This document shows, piece after piece, positions 1 through 12,951 of a stretch of 64,000 nucleotides of DNA (within the stretch, counting starts at the first letter, position 1; each line of letters starts with the position of its first letter). This stretch comes from Amoebidium appalachense. Lineage: Eukaryota; Ichthyosporea. The DNA is taken from the NCBI GenBank assembly GCA_963693365.1, contig CAVNZM010000010.1:5270001-5334000 (forward strand), read 5' to 3'. Both the position numbers and the translations under genes were made by a program. The notes under the pieces were generated by a model. It had not been told where the DNA came from. It did not search any database and saw only the letters and a list, made by a program, of their open reading frames with translations.

Positions 1-755
1 CTCGATACCAGCACATTTTCTAAACTCGCTATCGTTCGCTATCCCCAAATCGATTCATTCATTTCTAACACCGCTAAATATGGTATCATAACTAGTCAAC
101 TATGTAGCTATCACCGTAAGTGCTCCTCATTGCATGCTTTCTCCATTCAGGCAGCTACCCTAATATCTAGACTACTAGCTAAGGGATATATCTACAATAA
201 ACTCATTCATAAAACCATATCATACATTAGAAACAATCCATCGATGTATTGCAGCACACATTATTCATTTATTCTCAAATCCATCATTCGAAGAATTCGC
301 ACACCAATATAATCTTACTCACACACACGATGTCAATATCATATACACACACACACATATATATAGACTACACTCCGTGCATAATGGGTCTCGACATATG
401 GCGTGTCACATGTAGTGATGCAACTTGGCTACCGTTTTGGCTTCCTAAAGCCCATGGGTACGAGGTGAATGCTGGCTGGCCGCCAGGGGCCTACCCACCC
501 GTTCGAACACCTTTAAAGTTCCACCCGGTCAGGTGCACTGCCCCCCAGTGGCATGGGTCAAACCTCTTGGTTTATTACGTGGGGTAACCCTCTAATAAAG
601 CAATAGTTGCCAGGTTAAGTTCCCCCCCTGTTTTCTCTGTCTCCATGTCCCCCCCCCCCCCCTCCCCCTTCCCCCCCCCCCTCCCCTCTTCCCCCCCCCC
701 CCCCCCCCCCCCGCCCCGCCCCCTTCCCCCTCTCTCTCCCCCTCCCCTCCCTCTC

Positions 756-789
<34 letters not shown>

Positions 790-1060
790 CTCCCCTTCTC
801 TATAGGTTAGGGAGTCGGGGAGCTTTGTAGAAGCCCGGCTTATGCTCTATCTCTCTGCTTGCTTTCTTTGTTTTTTTGTCTGCTTGCAGATTTTGTAGAC
901 TCTGCGTTCTTAGATTCCTGCTCCTTGAACAACCCTGCTCGCCTTTGGTCAAGACGGGCGGACTCGCCTATTGCTGTTGAAACAAAGTATGGGTTGGGAA
1001 CCACGCGCGAGAGGTTAAAGAGTCGAAACCCATGCTTTTGTGGAGGCATAGGAACCCCCC

Positions 1061-1194
1061 TGATGATGGGCTCTGTTCAAGTGTCTTCTGCCTGCACGCT
1101 TGAATTGCTTGATTTTGGATTTCCCACCTTTGTGACGCTTTGTTGTTGCTCTTTGTTGTCTCCTCCATATTTCCAACCCTCTAACGCATACATC
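1061..1194 (+). repeat. Dispersed repeat module A, copy 1
   Basis: The module begins TGATGATGGGCTCTGTTCAA, continues through a stretch that reads CTTTGTTGTTGC, and ends CTCTAACGCATACAT, where it runs into a long C tract. Close copies occur at 3352, 8038 and 51579. Just upstream (1020-1031) GAGTCGAAACCC resembles a tRNA-type B box and recurs upstream of the 8038 copy. Confidence 0.8.
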
Positions 1195-1282
1195 ACCCCC
1201 CCCCCCCCCCCCCCCCCCCTCCCCCTTCCCCTCGAGGTGAATGGGTCGAAGCTAGGGTACTGTGGATGACGTGGGCCCCCCC

Positions 1283-1388
1283 TGAGGATGGGCTCTGCTT
1301 ATTATGCATACTCTTCATGTATGGTTTGCATCCTGCATCGTGTTATCCGTTGTTCTTGTGTACTTCGTACTTTATGACGCATTCAAAC
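1283..1388 (+). repeat. Dispersed repeat module B, copy 1
   Basis: The module starts GAGGATGGGCTCTGCTTATT, contains TGTGTACTTCGTACT, and ends GACGCATTCAAA followed by poly-C. The DNA before it (1247-1282, with TACTGTGGATGACGTGGGC) is shared with the copy near 8.4 kb, so copies 1 and 5 belong to one longer composite element. Confidence 0.8.
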
Positions 1389-1504
1389 CCCCCCCCCCCC
1401 CCCCCCTCCTTGTATACTCTCTCCGTCATAACATTCAGTTGGTTTTATCACTCCAGCATTATGGTTTGTTGCATGTTACTAACCCAGCTGGTTTCTATAT
1501 ATAG

Positions 1505-1563
1505 TGCTGAGGCACCACCACCACCAGCACCAGAGAATGAGCTGCCACCATCGGATGATGTTG
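1505..1563 (+). CDS. Possible 5' exon of the SEL1L gene
   Basis: A short open stretch sits between an acceptor (tatatag) and a donor (G|gtatgc) and reads AEAPPPPAPENELPPSDDV, an acidic, proline-rich segment of the kind found in the disordered N-terminal part of SEL1L proteins. It leaves one base (phase 1), which fits the candidate exon at 2247-2314 to give a Gly codon. The evidence is only splice-site quality, phase and composition; there is no family motif in it, so it may be spurious. Confidence 0.35.
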
Positions 1564-1884
1564 GTATGCACATATTCCCCCCTCCCCCCCTCCCCCCTCC
1601 CCCCTCTCCCCCCTGGCTAGTGACCTCACTCCCTCCTCCCCTCCCCCCTCCCCCCTGGCTTGGAACCCCCCCCTCCCCCCCCCCCCCCCCAGGCACGCGG
1701 AGAATGGGTTCTACTCACTATGCATACTCTTGTGTGTTGTTTTATACGGCCACCGGGGGGAGGAGGGGGGAGGGGGGGGGGGGGGGGAGGTCATACGGAG
1801 CAGATGTACGAATTCACAACGGAGGAAACAGAAAACCATAACCTACTGTAGTTTTATTCACCCGGTGGGTACAATTCATGGTAC

Positions 1885-1916
<32 letters not shown>

Positions 1917-2246
1917 AGGTGAAAGGTGGACAAATTCGTCCACATAGGCATGTGTTGATTTTCCACACACACATATGGTTTGTTCTAGGGTATTCCACAG
2001 TTTGGTTGTTATATATTTTACAAAGATGTGGTTTTGTTGGATATCGCGCGAGATAGTTTGTTGTTTTTGACATCCCACACAGATATTTTTTTGTTGAATA
2101 TTTGCACATGGGTGGTTTGTTATTGGGTATTGTACATAAATATGGTTGTTGGTGATTTAGATTTTGGCACACAGAGATGGTTTGTTATTGGATAATCCAC
2201 AAATATATGGCTTGTTATTAGATATTCACATTTGGGTGTTACACAG

Positions 2247-2314
2247 GCAAGGGCCACTATGAGAGCTACTTGCAGGCGAACGACAAAACCAGCTCAAGTT
2301 ACAACACACAACAG
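2247..2314 (+). CDS. Possible second 5' exon of the SEL1L gene
   Basis: After a ttacacag acceptor, 68 bases read (G)KGHYESYLQANDKTSSSYN then TQQ, ending at CAG|gcatgc. This would need the rarer GC donor. Entry phase agrees with the candidate exon ending at 1563. Exit is phase 0, whereas the next certain exon (3569) needs one carried base, so either another small exon is missing between them or the end chosen here is wrong. The amino-acid composition is normal for coding sequence, unlike the surrounding poly-C DNA. Confidence 0.3.
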
Positions 2315-2570
2315 GCATGCAGTCCCCCCCCCCCCCCCCCCTTTCCCCCCCTTTCACCCACCCAACCGGGGCCCGGTGCCCCCCTTTCCCGGACTTGGAA
2401 TCCTTCTTTGACCTGGGTCTGTTTTATTATTGATCATCCCCCCCCCCAGTGGCTGCATGTCACATCCTTTGTGTTTAAATGGTGTTGTCTCATGTGTTCA
2501 GCCCCCCCTCTCCATCTTCCCGCCTTTCTGCGTTACTTTTTTTTGTTGTTGTTGTTTTAGTCGTTACCGT

Positions 2571-2688
2571 CCCCCCCCCCCCCCCCCCCCTTCCTTCTCC
2601 CGCGGAAAGGAACAAAAAAAGGAGGGGGAGGGGGGGGTCCTTATCCTCTAATCATACATCCCTATGCCCCCCCCCCCCCCTCCCCCTC

Positions 2689-2729
<41 letters not shown>

Positions 2730-2841
2730 CCGCCGCCGCCCTCCAAAAAAAAAAAAAAAGAAAGAAAGAAAGAAAAAGAAAAAGAAAAGAAGGAAAGAAA
2801 AAGAGGGGGGAAGGGCGGTTTCTTATTCTCTAATGCATACA

Positions 2842-2875
<34 letters not shown>

Positions 2876-3138
2876 TGCCCCCTTCTGCCCCACCACCACC
2901 ACGACCACCACCAGGAAAAGAAAAAAGGAGGAGAAAGAAAAAGAAAAAGAAGGGAAAGAAAGAGAAGGGGGGGGGGGGGGGGGGGGGGGGGTTCCTACCC
3001 TCTAACATCCCCCCCCCCCCCCCCCCCCCCCTCCCCCCCCCCCAAAAAAAAAAGAAAGAACGAAAGAAAGACAGAAAGGGCAAAAAAAGAAAGAAAGAAA
3101 GATTGCGGGGGAAACTTTCTTACCCTCCAATGCATACA

Positions 3139-3171
<33 letters not shown>

Positions 3172-3330
3172 CACCACCACCACCACCACCACCACCACCA
3201 CAGAAAAAAAACAAAGAAGAAAAATGAAAGAAAGAAAAAAGAAAAAGAAAAGAAAGAAAGAAAAAGGTGGGGGGGGAGGGGAAGGGGGGGGGGGGGGTTT
3301 CTTACCCTTTAATCCATACATCCCCTTCCC
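2571..3330 (+). repeat. Composite tandem array with alternating C-run, purine tract and G-run
   Basis: Five successive junctions (about 2640, 2822, 2994, 3120 and 3302) read TTMYYCTYYAATGCATACATC or a close variant, then a poly-C run, then an A/G purine tract rich in AAAGAAAG, then a G run in most units. Spacing is 126-182 bp. Within a unit the C run and the G run are complementary, so each unit could fold as a hairpin. It lies 5' of the certain SEL1L exons and encodes nothing recognisable. Confidence 0.75.
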
Positions 3331-3351
3331 CTCCCTCCCCCCGAACCCCCC

Positions 3352-3473
3352 TGATGATGGGCTCTGTCCAAGTGTCTTCTGCCTGCACGCTTAATTTGCT
3401 TGATTTTGGGCTTCCCACTTTTGTTGTTGCTTTGTTGTCTCCTCCATATTTCCAACCCTCTAACGCATACATT
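3352..3473 (+). repeat. Dispersed repeat module A, copy 2
   Basis: Same start (TGATGATGGGCTCTG) and same end (CTAACGCATACAT into poly-C) as copy 1, with a small internal deletion in the GTTGTTGCTTTGTTG part. It sits about 100 bp upstream of SEL1L exon 3569 and immediately after the composite tandem array. Confidence 0.75.
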
Positions 3474-3568
3474 CCCCCCCCCCCCCCCCCCCCCCCCCCC
3501 GTTCCTCCTCCTTCATTCACGTTTCTAATGAGGCAACCCACTGCAGGCACTTGTGTTTCTTATTGCAG

Positions 3569-4736
3569 CCGCCGAGGCCAAATACCCCGCAGCCATGGAA
3601 AGACTAGCACACATGTACTTGGTGAGTGCGTGCCGTGTGTTTGTGTTGTGCAGATAAAAGCTCAAGGGATTCAGAAAGGAGGTTGCACCTGAGTTTTCGA
3701 GCAATTTAAAGCCCTCTTGTGCCCGCACATTTTCAATCCCTTTTTTTTCCGTGACGTCCCTCGGTCTCCACTGGTGTTATGTGCTGTGTGCTTTTGAGCT
3801 ATTGCATGTGCTTTTGCCCTTCCCTCCCCCCCCCCCCGCCCCCCCGCAGTTCCTTAGGGAAGGATGGGCTCTGCTTATGACGCATACTGTGCGCATGGCT
3901 GATGTTGCATACTTGAATGTTTGCCTTTGCATGTGTCCTGCACCATGCTTCTCATCGTGTATGCGTACTTCGTACCGTGTTCTGCATTCAAACCCCCTCC
4001 CGCAGTTCCATCCCTCCGCCGCACCCATCCGTCCCCACCTCCTCTTCTTGGTACGTCACCTCTCTTCCTCCCTTGATCTTTTTCATCTGTATTTCCGTTG
4101 TTCTCTTAGACCCCATACACCCCAGCCCACTAACACAAAAACCCCCACATGCAGTTTGGTGAACAGGTAGACCAAGACATTGCAAAAGCAGCCGAGCAGG
4201 CCCAGGCTCTGGCCAAGATGGGCCATGCGGACGGAAATGCCCTGATGGGGTTTTTGCACACCACCGGGTTGGGGGTGCCTATGGACCAGGCGAGGGTATG
4301 TGATGTGTGTGAATGTAATTGGTTGGTGTGATGTGATGCATATGGGCTCGTGAGTACATGCACGTGGGGTGTGGATTCGAAATGCTGTTTTTTTTTTTTT
4401 TTAAACCAAAAAAAAAAAAAAGAAAGGAAAAAACCCCCCCCCCGGGTTTAACTGCTGCAGCAGTGGCATTTTTTATTGTATGGATGGGTGTGCATTGACG
4501 AAAGCATTCACAGACAACCATTTACAAGCTTTGATATACTTGCAACCACACAAACACGCACTGCACGCTCAGACAGGTGCACACTTATAGTCATGCACGT
4601 ATGTCCACTGGTGTGTCCGCACACACACACTCACACACTCACACACTCACACACGTGCACACTCATACGCATGTGTGCATTTACACACGTACACACAAGT
4701 GTGCACACATGCACACACGCGTACACGCACATACAC

Positions 4737-4803
<67 letters not shown>

Positions 4804-5403
4804 CGTCGATACAAAATATCATATGTGCACTCTGACACGTACACAAAACTATTGCTGGAGGGAGAAGAGGAAATGGATTCAATAAAAACAAACGACCAAA
4901 CCAAGGTAAAAGACTGTGTTCAACTATGGGGCAAAACCTCCATGTACAACCAGCGATCGTCAGAAAATAGATCCCTGCCAAATAATCAGATCAGGCATGA
5001 ATAACAAGTACGGTAGTGAATAGAAAATACAAATTCGTACTTTGCTTCTTTTTTTAGTAAGTACTTTTCACTCTCTATTGGTTATTGGATACAATCACAA
5101 GACTCTTATGAGTAGAAATACGAGACCATTGTGTCACTTCACACAATATGAATACACGGACACCATCTAACATGGTTTTTTTTTTGTTTGTTTTTTTCCC
5201 CCTTATTTTCCTTTTTTTTTTTCTTCCCCTTTCCCCAGGCCACGACCTACTACACTTTGGCAGCCATGCAGGGGCAACCCATTGCACACATGGCGCTAGG
5301 CTACCGGCACAAGGTGGGCTATGCGGCCACACAGGACCAGAATAAGGCCGAGAGCCACTATGCAAAGGTCGCAAGCTACGGTATAAATCTTTCTTTTCCC
5401 CTC

Positions 5404-5434
<31 letters not shown>

Positions 5435-5602
5435 AAAAAAAAAAATCCCCCCTTTCCCCCGAAAAGGAAAAAACAAAGGGGGAAAAAAAAAAGAAAGAAA
5501 AACAAAATAAACTGAGACATACTGTGTGTGTGCAGTAGCACGATTGCATTGGGTTGTCCGTCGTAATGTTGTGCTTCGTATTCGTACTCTGTACCACAGC
5601 CA

Positions 5603-5641
<39 letters not shown>

Positions 5642-5686
5642 ACACACACACAACACACATGGACACACATACATACGCACGCACGC

Positions 5687-5720
<34 letters not shown>

Positions 5721-5746
5721 GCGCGCGCGCGCACGCATGCACGCAG

Positions 5747-5810
<64 letters not shown>

Positions 5811-6237
5811 GCACGCACGCACGCAGGTACTTACGTACGCAGGCACACACCCACAAACACACACGCACACACACACACGCGCGCGCGCGCGCACGCAAGC
5901 ACGCCCGCATGCGCGAAGGCACGTACGCAGGCACGCACACGCACACACACATACACACACACATTGCCACCGACTTCCTGGTCATAGTCATCACTGCGCC
6001 CTTTCTTCATATTGCCGTAATATGGCTAGTTAGCAGAACTGCACAGGCATTCAGCAAGTGAACGGTTGTTACAATATTGTCAGAAATATGGATTTCGTTT
6101 TCTGTTTGCAATATTTAAAGCTCACGTGTAATTGGTGCAGTCGCCGAGGATATGTTTAAGACTGGTGGCTACATTGGCGAGAGGGTGCGCCTGTCACATG
6201 ACGAGCAGGTATCAAACACCCTCCCCCCCCCCCCCCC

Positions 6238-6275
<38 letters not shown>

Positions 6276-6621
6276 TCCCGGCGCAGAGAGTAGGGCCCCA
6301 TATTTTTGTTACCGTGCCGGAGATGTGGCGTCTGGGGACTGCAGTTTTTTAGGTAATTATTGTGAAAGGGTATAAGCTCAGCTTAACCCTTCACACATGC
6401 CAGTAATTTTGGTCCCTAATGAAAGCCCATATTCATTCTTAGCATGCTGTAGCACAATACTATCATGACGATTGCGTGAACAATCACTTAGGCTGGGTGG
6501 GGTGGGGTGGGGTGGGGTGGGTGGGTGGGGGGGGGGGGGAGTGAAGAAGAAATAGAAGAGGGAAAAGGCAGTACGAAAATAAAAAGGTGGGTGTGTGGGT
6601 TTTTTTTTGTGTGTGTGGGGG

Positions 6622-6657
<36 letters not shown>

Positions 6658-7079
6658 AAGGAAAAGATTATCCACTCACCAACCCACCAACCATTTCTCA
6701 GGCGTCCATGGCACGGCGTGGCACATCGAGTGAGGATGTAGTGGGGTTCTACGCCTACACGGCCGACAGGGGGGATGTGGAGGCCCAGGTGACTGTGGGC
6801 AGGCTGTATCTGACTGGTGGCCACAGTGTGGCACCGGACCATGCAAAGGCCTACCAGTACCTCTCAAAGGCTGCTGGTGCGTCATGTTTCTCTTTCCCTC
6901 CCCCCCAACTATCTAACGCATACCCTCCCCCCCCCCTCCCCCCTCCCCCCCCCCCCCCAAACACACACACGTACACACACAAACACACATACACGCACAC
7001 ACATTCACACACGTGCACGCGCGCACACGCACGCGTGCACACATACACACGCACGCGTGCTCACACACACACACAAAAC

Positions 7080-7176
<97 letters not shown>

Positions 7177-7319
7177 ATAGTCTTTATGTGTGATTTTTTT
7201 AGCAATCTGCATGGTGTTGTCCGTCATGAATGTGCACATTGTAAGGTGTGCATTTTAGAGAGAAGGGTTAACCTTTTACTGCCCCATGTGTCTGTCTGCT
7301 TGTGCGCGTGCGTGTGTAT

Positions 7320-7414
<95 letters not shown>

Positions 7415-7567
7415 GGGGAGGGGGGGGGTAGGCATGGTATTTTGCACATGAGGGTGGGTACAGAGCAAATGGCCTTGCTCTACCTCTTCTAACGCATGTG
7501 TGTTTTTGTGATTGCAGAGGCAGGCAGTGCACAGGCTAAAGCCAACCTGGGCCAGATGTATGAGAAG
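3569..7567 (+). CDS. SEL1L: SEL1L exon block 1 (first Sel1 repeat group)
   Basis: Exons read here: 3569-3621 ([18 protein letters not shown]), 4155-4295 ([17 protein letters not shown] onward), 5239-5380 ([20 protein letters not shown] onward), 6141-6208 ([19 protein letters not shown]), 6702-6876 (contains [17 protein letters not shown]) and 7518-7567 ([16 protein letters not shown]). Donors are gtgagt, gtatgt, gtataa, gtatca, gtgcgt and gtgtgt. The counterparts in human SEL1L are the FGDYL, HMVLGYRYWAG, VQRIRLPDE and GDVQAQVGLGQLHLHGG segments, in this order. Introns carry poly-C, poly-G and CA arrays and several copies of the dispersed repeat. Confidence 0.9.
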
Positions 7568-7929
7568 GTGTGTGGTACTCCATCCAAAGCTTGTTTGTTT
7601 GTTTGTTTCTTTGTTTGTTTGTTTGTTGTTTGTTGTCTTTCCTTCCTGCTTTCCGTGTCTCGTTCTTTCTGTCTTTCTTTCTTTCTTTCTTCATTTCTCT
7701 CTTTCCTTCCTTTTTTTCTTTTCCTCTGTTATTTGTTTGGGTGTTTGCTTGCTTGTTTGTTTGTTCGTTTGTTGTCTTTCCTTCCTTCTTTCTTTCTTTT
7801 TCTCTCTCTCTTTTTTTTTTTTTTTTTTTTTTTTTGGGTTTGTTTGTTTGTTCGTTTGTTTGTTTGTTTGTTTGTTTGTTTGTTTGTTTGTTTGTTTGTT
7901 TGTTTGTTTGTTTGTTTGCTTGCTTTTAC

Positions 7930-7977
<48 letters not shown>

Positions 7978-8529
7978 ACGCGCGAGAGGTTTAAAGAGTC
8001 GAAACCCATGCTTTTGGTGGAGGCATAGGAACCCCCCTGATGATGGGTTCTGTTCAAGTGTCTTCTGCCTGCACGCTTAAATCGTTTGATTTTGGATTTC
8101 CCACCTTTGTGACGCTTTGGTGTTGCTCTTTGTTGTCTCTTCCATATTTCCAACCCTCTAACGCATACATCCCCCCGTATCGACGGGGGAGCTTACTAGA
8201 AGCGCCGTCTCCTGAGTTCCTATCTATATTTTTCTTGCTTCTGCTTACTGCTGCAACTTTAACCCCCGGCCTTTCCCACTGCCCTTGCCTGCATAAGCAA
8301 CCCTGCTCGTCTCTGATCAAGACGGGTGACCTACCCATGTTCAAGTGAAACAGTATCTGAGTTGGGTTTCGTTAACGAGGTGAATAGGTCGAAACTCGGG
8401 TACTGTGGATGACGTGGGCTCCCCCTGAGGATGGGCTCTGCTTATTATGCATACTCTTTATGTATGGCTTGCATTCTGCATCGTGTTATCCGTTTGTTCT
8501 TGTGTACTTCGTACTTTTTGACGCATTCA

Positions 8530-8563
<34 letters not shown>

Positions 8564-8881
8564 CCCGTCCCTTCCCCCGGCAATCTAGCATTGTGTTCTA
8601 TTCACAAATAGTTCCTTCGTCCTTCGATTGCTCTGTAACCCATTCTAACCCCCCCCCCCCCCCTCCCCCCCCCCCCTTTTTTTTTTGTTTTCTTCTCCAC
8701 ACACATAGACAAACACAAATATACGCACTCCCATCAAACCACGACAGAAAAGTCTTTTTCTCAAGTGTGCAGTGTGATGCAATCTGTTCTTTGTGTGTAC
8801 TCTTGTGTCAGTTACTGCGCTCTAACCCCCCCCTTCCCTTCCCCCGTCCCCCCTTCCCCCCGTCCTTCCTCTTCCATTCTT

Positions 8882-8966
<85 letters not shown>

Positions 8967-9301
8967 CACAAGGGCCGATCAAGGAACCAGATCTCAAGAA
9001 AGCATTCGAACTTTACAAAGAGTCTGCCAGCGAGGTAATCCCCCCCCCCCCCCCCCCATCCTCTGTCACCAGGTTTATGGACATTGGCTAGCATCCATTT
9101 CTTTTACGTGTGCCTTCGGAAAGGCTGTATGCAAATCCCGTTTTTTTAGTGAGGAAGTTAGGAGACGAGAGGGTGACAGGCAGATCTTTCTAACTGCAGT
9201 CTGCAGGGTAACCCAAGCGGACAAAACAATCTCGGGCTCCTCTACCTTCACGGAAAGGGTGTCGACCAGGTGAAAAATCCCCGCCCTCTTCCTCCCTTCC
9301 C

Positions 9302-9335
<34 letters not shown>

Positions 9336-10168
9336 CTCCCACGCACACACAGAGAGACACACATACCTTCGGACCCTCTCTCCCACCCCTTCTCTCCCAG
9401 CACCGCCCGCCTGCTTTTCCAATCCGCCTGTATAATGATATGTAATAATAGTCATAGTGAATAGCAGAGATGTCAAGTGACATGCCCAGCCGGTGCGATG
9501 TCAGATTGACATCAACATGACGTCACAACGAAGTATGATTCAAAGACTTTCTTCGTCTGTTTATTCAGCGAATTCCTATTTAGTGCGTCGCCAATCCCCA
9601 TGTAACGGAATCCTGGAGATATTCCAAATTATTCGTAAGCACTCTGACAATAAACATGCTGGCGTGTCTGTGTGTGCCTGTATGTTGGCCTGTTATTTTG
9701 CATGTACATGTGTGGGTACCTGGTGCACATATTTGCATACTACCCCGACCCCACAAATCTATAAATAGGACTACATTGACGCATCGATTCTATTTTTAGG
9801 ACCACACTGACTCACCGATTCTATTTTTAGGACTACACTGACCCACCGATTCTATTTTCATGACTACACTGACTCACCGATTCTATTTTTAGGACTACCG
9901 GGAGGCGCTGCGGCTGTTCCAGATGGCGTCCAAAGAGAACCACATTGACGCCCAGTACAACCTCGGCCTCATGTTCTTCAGTATGCCTCCCCCCCCTCCC
10001 CCCCCCCCCCCCCCCCCCCCCCCCGGCCGGGGCAGAGAATGGGCTCTGCTCATGATGCATGCATGCTCTTTATGTGTGCTTTGTGATCTATATTACGTAT
10101 CAGTCATGGATGTGTACTTCGTACTCTGTAAAACATCCTAACAACCCCCCCCCCCCCCAAAAAAAAAA

Positions 10169-10200
<32 letters not shown>

Positions 10201-10326
10201 AAAAGAAAAAGAAAGGCTAATCAACAACATTTTCACACACCACAGCCAGAGAGCTTGCTTCCAGATCGCCTCTTATTCGTCATTTCTTGATAGTTGGACA
10301 TAATAGGACTCACACACACACACAAA

Positions 10327-10357
<31 letters not shown>

Positions 10358-10637
10358 CACAAATGTGCACACTCACATACACATTTGCACCACTAACACA
10401 GGCTTACACCCACACATGTTCAGATACGTTTACACGCAACCACAATCGACATTTTGCGCACAACAAACAGACACGCACACACATACACACACACATGGGC
10501 ACAGATTATGCATTTGCACATGCACCACCTGATTTCACTTGCTGACTGTATGCACGTGTTCCCATCAGACGGTCTGGGAATCACACGTGACCCCGAGTCT
10601 GCACTCAAGATGTTCCAAAAGGCTGCAGAAAAGAGTA

Positions 10638-10699
<62 letters not shown>

Positions 10700-11042
10700 A
10701 CACACGCACACACACACCACCACCACCACCACCATTGAACATTCCTCGCCATATTTCCTACTTTTTTTTTTTTAAGTCCTGCCTCCCGTCGTCACCGTGG
10801 CAGTGCTGTAACCTCTCCCTGTTCTCGGTGTTTTTTTAATTTTTCCCCGGAGGGGTGGGGAGGGGAGAGAGAGAGAGGGGGGGGGGGGGGGGTTGCCTTG
10901 TCTCTGTCCTTCCACTTATTGATTTCTTTCTTTTTGGCAACAAGTCAAGTCCCTTGCCTTGTGTACCACTACAGTCCCATGCACTAGATCACAGTCAAAC
11001 GACTAAATGGCAACCTGCTTGACTGTCCGACTAATTGTGAAA

Positions 11043-11127
<85 letters not shown>

Positions 11128-11295
11128 ACCCCCCACGAAAAAATAATAAATAGATAAGAAAACCACGGCCATCACCACGACACCACTTTCTTTCTCGTTT
11201 ATCCATGAAGGCGCTACGACTAACTGACCCCCCACCCTCAACCCCATCCCACACACACATACACACACACATACACACGCACATACACACACACA

Positions 11296-11369
<74 letters not shown>

Positions 11370-11824
11370 CACAGCCTAGCCCTGTACAGTCTTGCCCTTA
11401 TGTACCATCAGGGGGTGGGCACCGTCCGCAACCCAACCCTCGCTGTCACTGTATGTCCCCCCCCCCCCCCCCCCCCCCCCCCCGGGGGGACCCTTCCGCC
11501 CGTGGGAGGATGAGATGTACTTATGATCCTCATGATTTGTGTTTAATCTCAGTCGTCAAATGTTCATTGGGTTTCCCGTTGTGAATGTGTATTTTGGTAA
11601 CAAATTCTACCCCCCCCCCCCCCCCCCCCTCCCCTCCCCGAATGACTTGGGCACCCCCTCGAGAATGGGCTCTGGTGGTCATACGCCATCTTTATGTGTG
11701 CTTTGCACTCTCCATTGTGTAGTCCATCATGAATGTGTGCTTTGCACTCTCTGAAGACCCCCCCAGCCCCCAGCCCCTACCCCACCCTACACCCCTGTGC
11801 CCCTTCGCACTATGTAGCACATTC

Positions 11825-11879
<55 letters not shown>

Positions 11880-12174
11880 ACACACGTCAAATTCCCTCTC
11901 CCCGTCCCTTATGCATATACAGTTCTTCAAGAACCTTTGTGAGCGTGGGCCGTGGGTGCGTCACATGGATGAGGGCTACAAGGCATACCGGGAGGGGCGC
12001 TATGGGCAGGCCGTGGTGCACTACATGTATGCTGCTGAGCTGGGGTTGGAGGTGGCTCAGAGTAATGCTGCATTCATCCTGGATATGGGTGCGTGTTTTT
12101 TTTCTTTCGTTTTTTTTTGTTTTTTTTTGTCTGCTTTATTGTGTATGTGTGTTTGTGTGAGGGTGTGTGTGTGT

Positions 12175-12205
<31 letters not shown>

Positions 12206-12865
12206 GGGGGGGGGGGGTAATCTTGGTTTGCTTTTTTTTTCTTTTCTTTTTCTGTGTTTTTCTTTTGTTTGTTTGTTTGTTTGTTTGTTTTTATGGTGGC
12301 TGCTTGCTTGTTTGTTTTGCCTACTAAAATTTGTTGGCCTGTTTCTGTGCTAGTTTGTTTGTTGGCTTTGTAAGTTTTCTGTGGGGGCTTTTTGGGTAGG
12401 TGTGTGTCTGTGTGTATGTGTGTGTGTTCTCGCGCACATGCACACGCGTGGTGCTCAACATCTACGTGATCTGGAAGCCTGCAACCTAGGATTAGATTGC
12501 ATCAATTTGTTTTTATTTTAAAGAACGCGGATATTCAGGTCGTTGGAATATTTGTGTGCAATGTTGCTCTACCCTCTGCGACATTTCTGCAGTAAACTTC
12601 CTTATCTAATATTAGAATGCATGCAAGCTAGTCTGTTTAAGTGTTTTTGCACTCAGAAACATGGGTATTTCAAATGCATACTCACACTTACAACACATGC
12701 CACAGATATTGAGACGGTGATTCCCTCCGAGTACCACTACCAGATGGCCCTGATCTACTGGCAGCGTGCTGCAAAACAGGGTATGAATGATCCGGGGATT
12801 TTGCATCCGTGTGTGTGCGTGTGTGCGTGTGCGTGTGCGTGTGCGTGTGTGTGTGTGTGTGTGTT

Positions 12866-12951
<86 letters not shown>

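Larger units (their letters stand above)
1..1504. other. Leading region without a recognised gene
   Basis: I see no exon I can defend here. The stretch holds an AT-rich start (1-400), a long C/T-rich tract with runs of C (about 645-800), and a composite dispersed repeat (about 890-1390) that recurs near 8.2 kb and, inverted, near 33 kb. A reading frame at 859-1269 starts MLSLFF and looks superficially like a signal peptide, but it lies inside that repeat and is not conserved as protein between repeat copies. The missing first exons of the downstream SEL1L gene could lie here or before the window. Confidence 0.5.

Noticed and set aside
859-1269. Signal-peptide-like frame MLSLFFCLLADFVDS as the SEL1L N-terminus
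   Set aside because: It is part of a dispersed repeat; the sibling copy at 8.2 kb does not keep the frame.
9769-9892. CRISPR-like array
   Set aside because: Units are contiguous without spacers and the genome is eukaryotic; it is a tandem duplication of an intron end.
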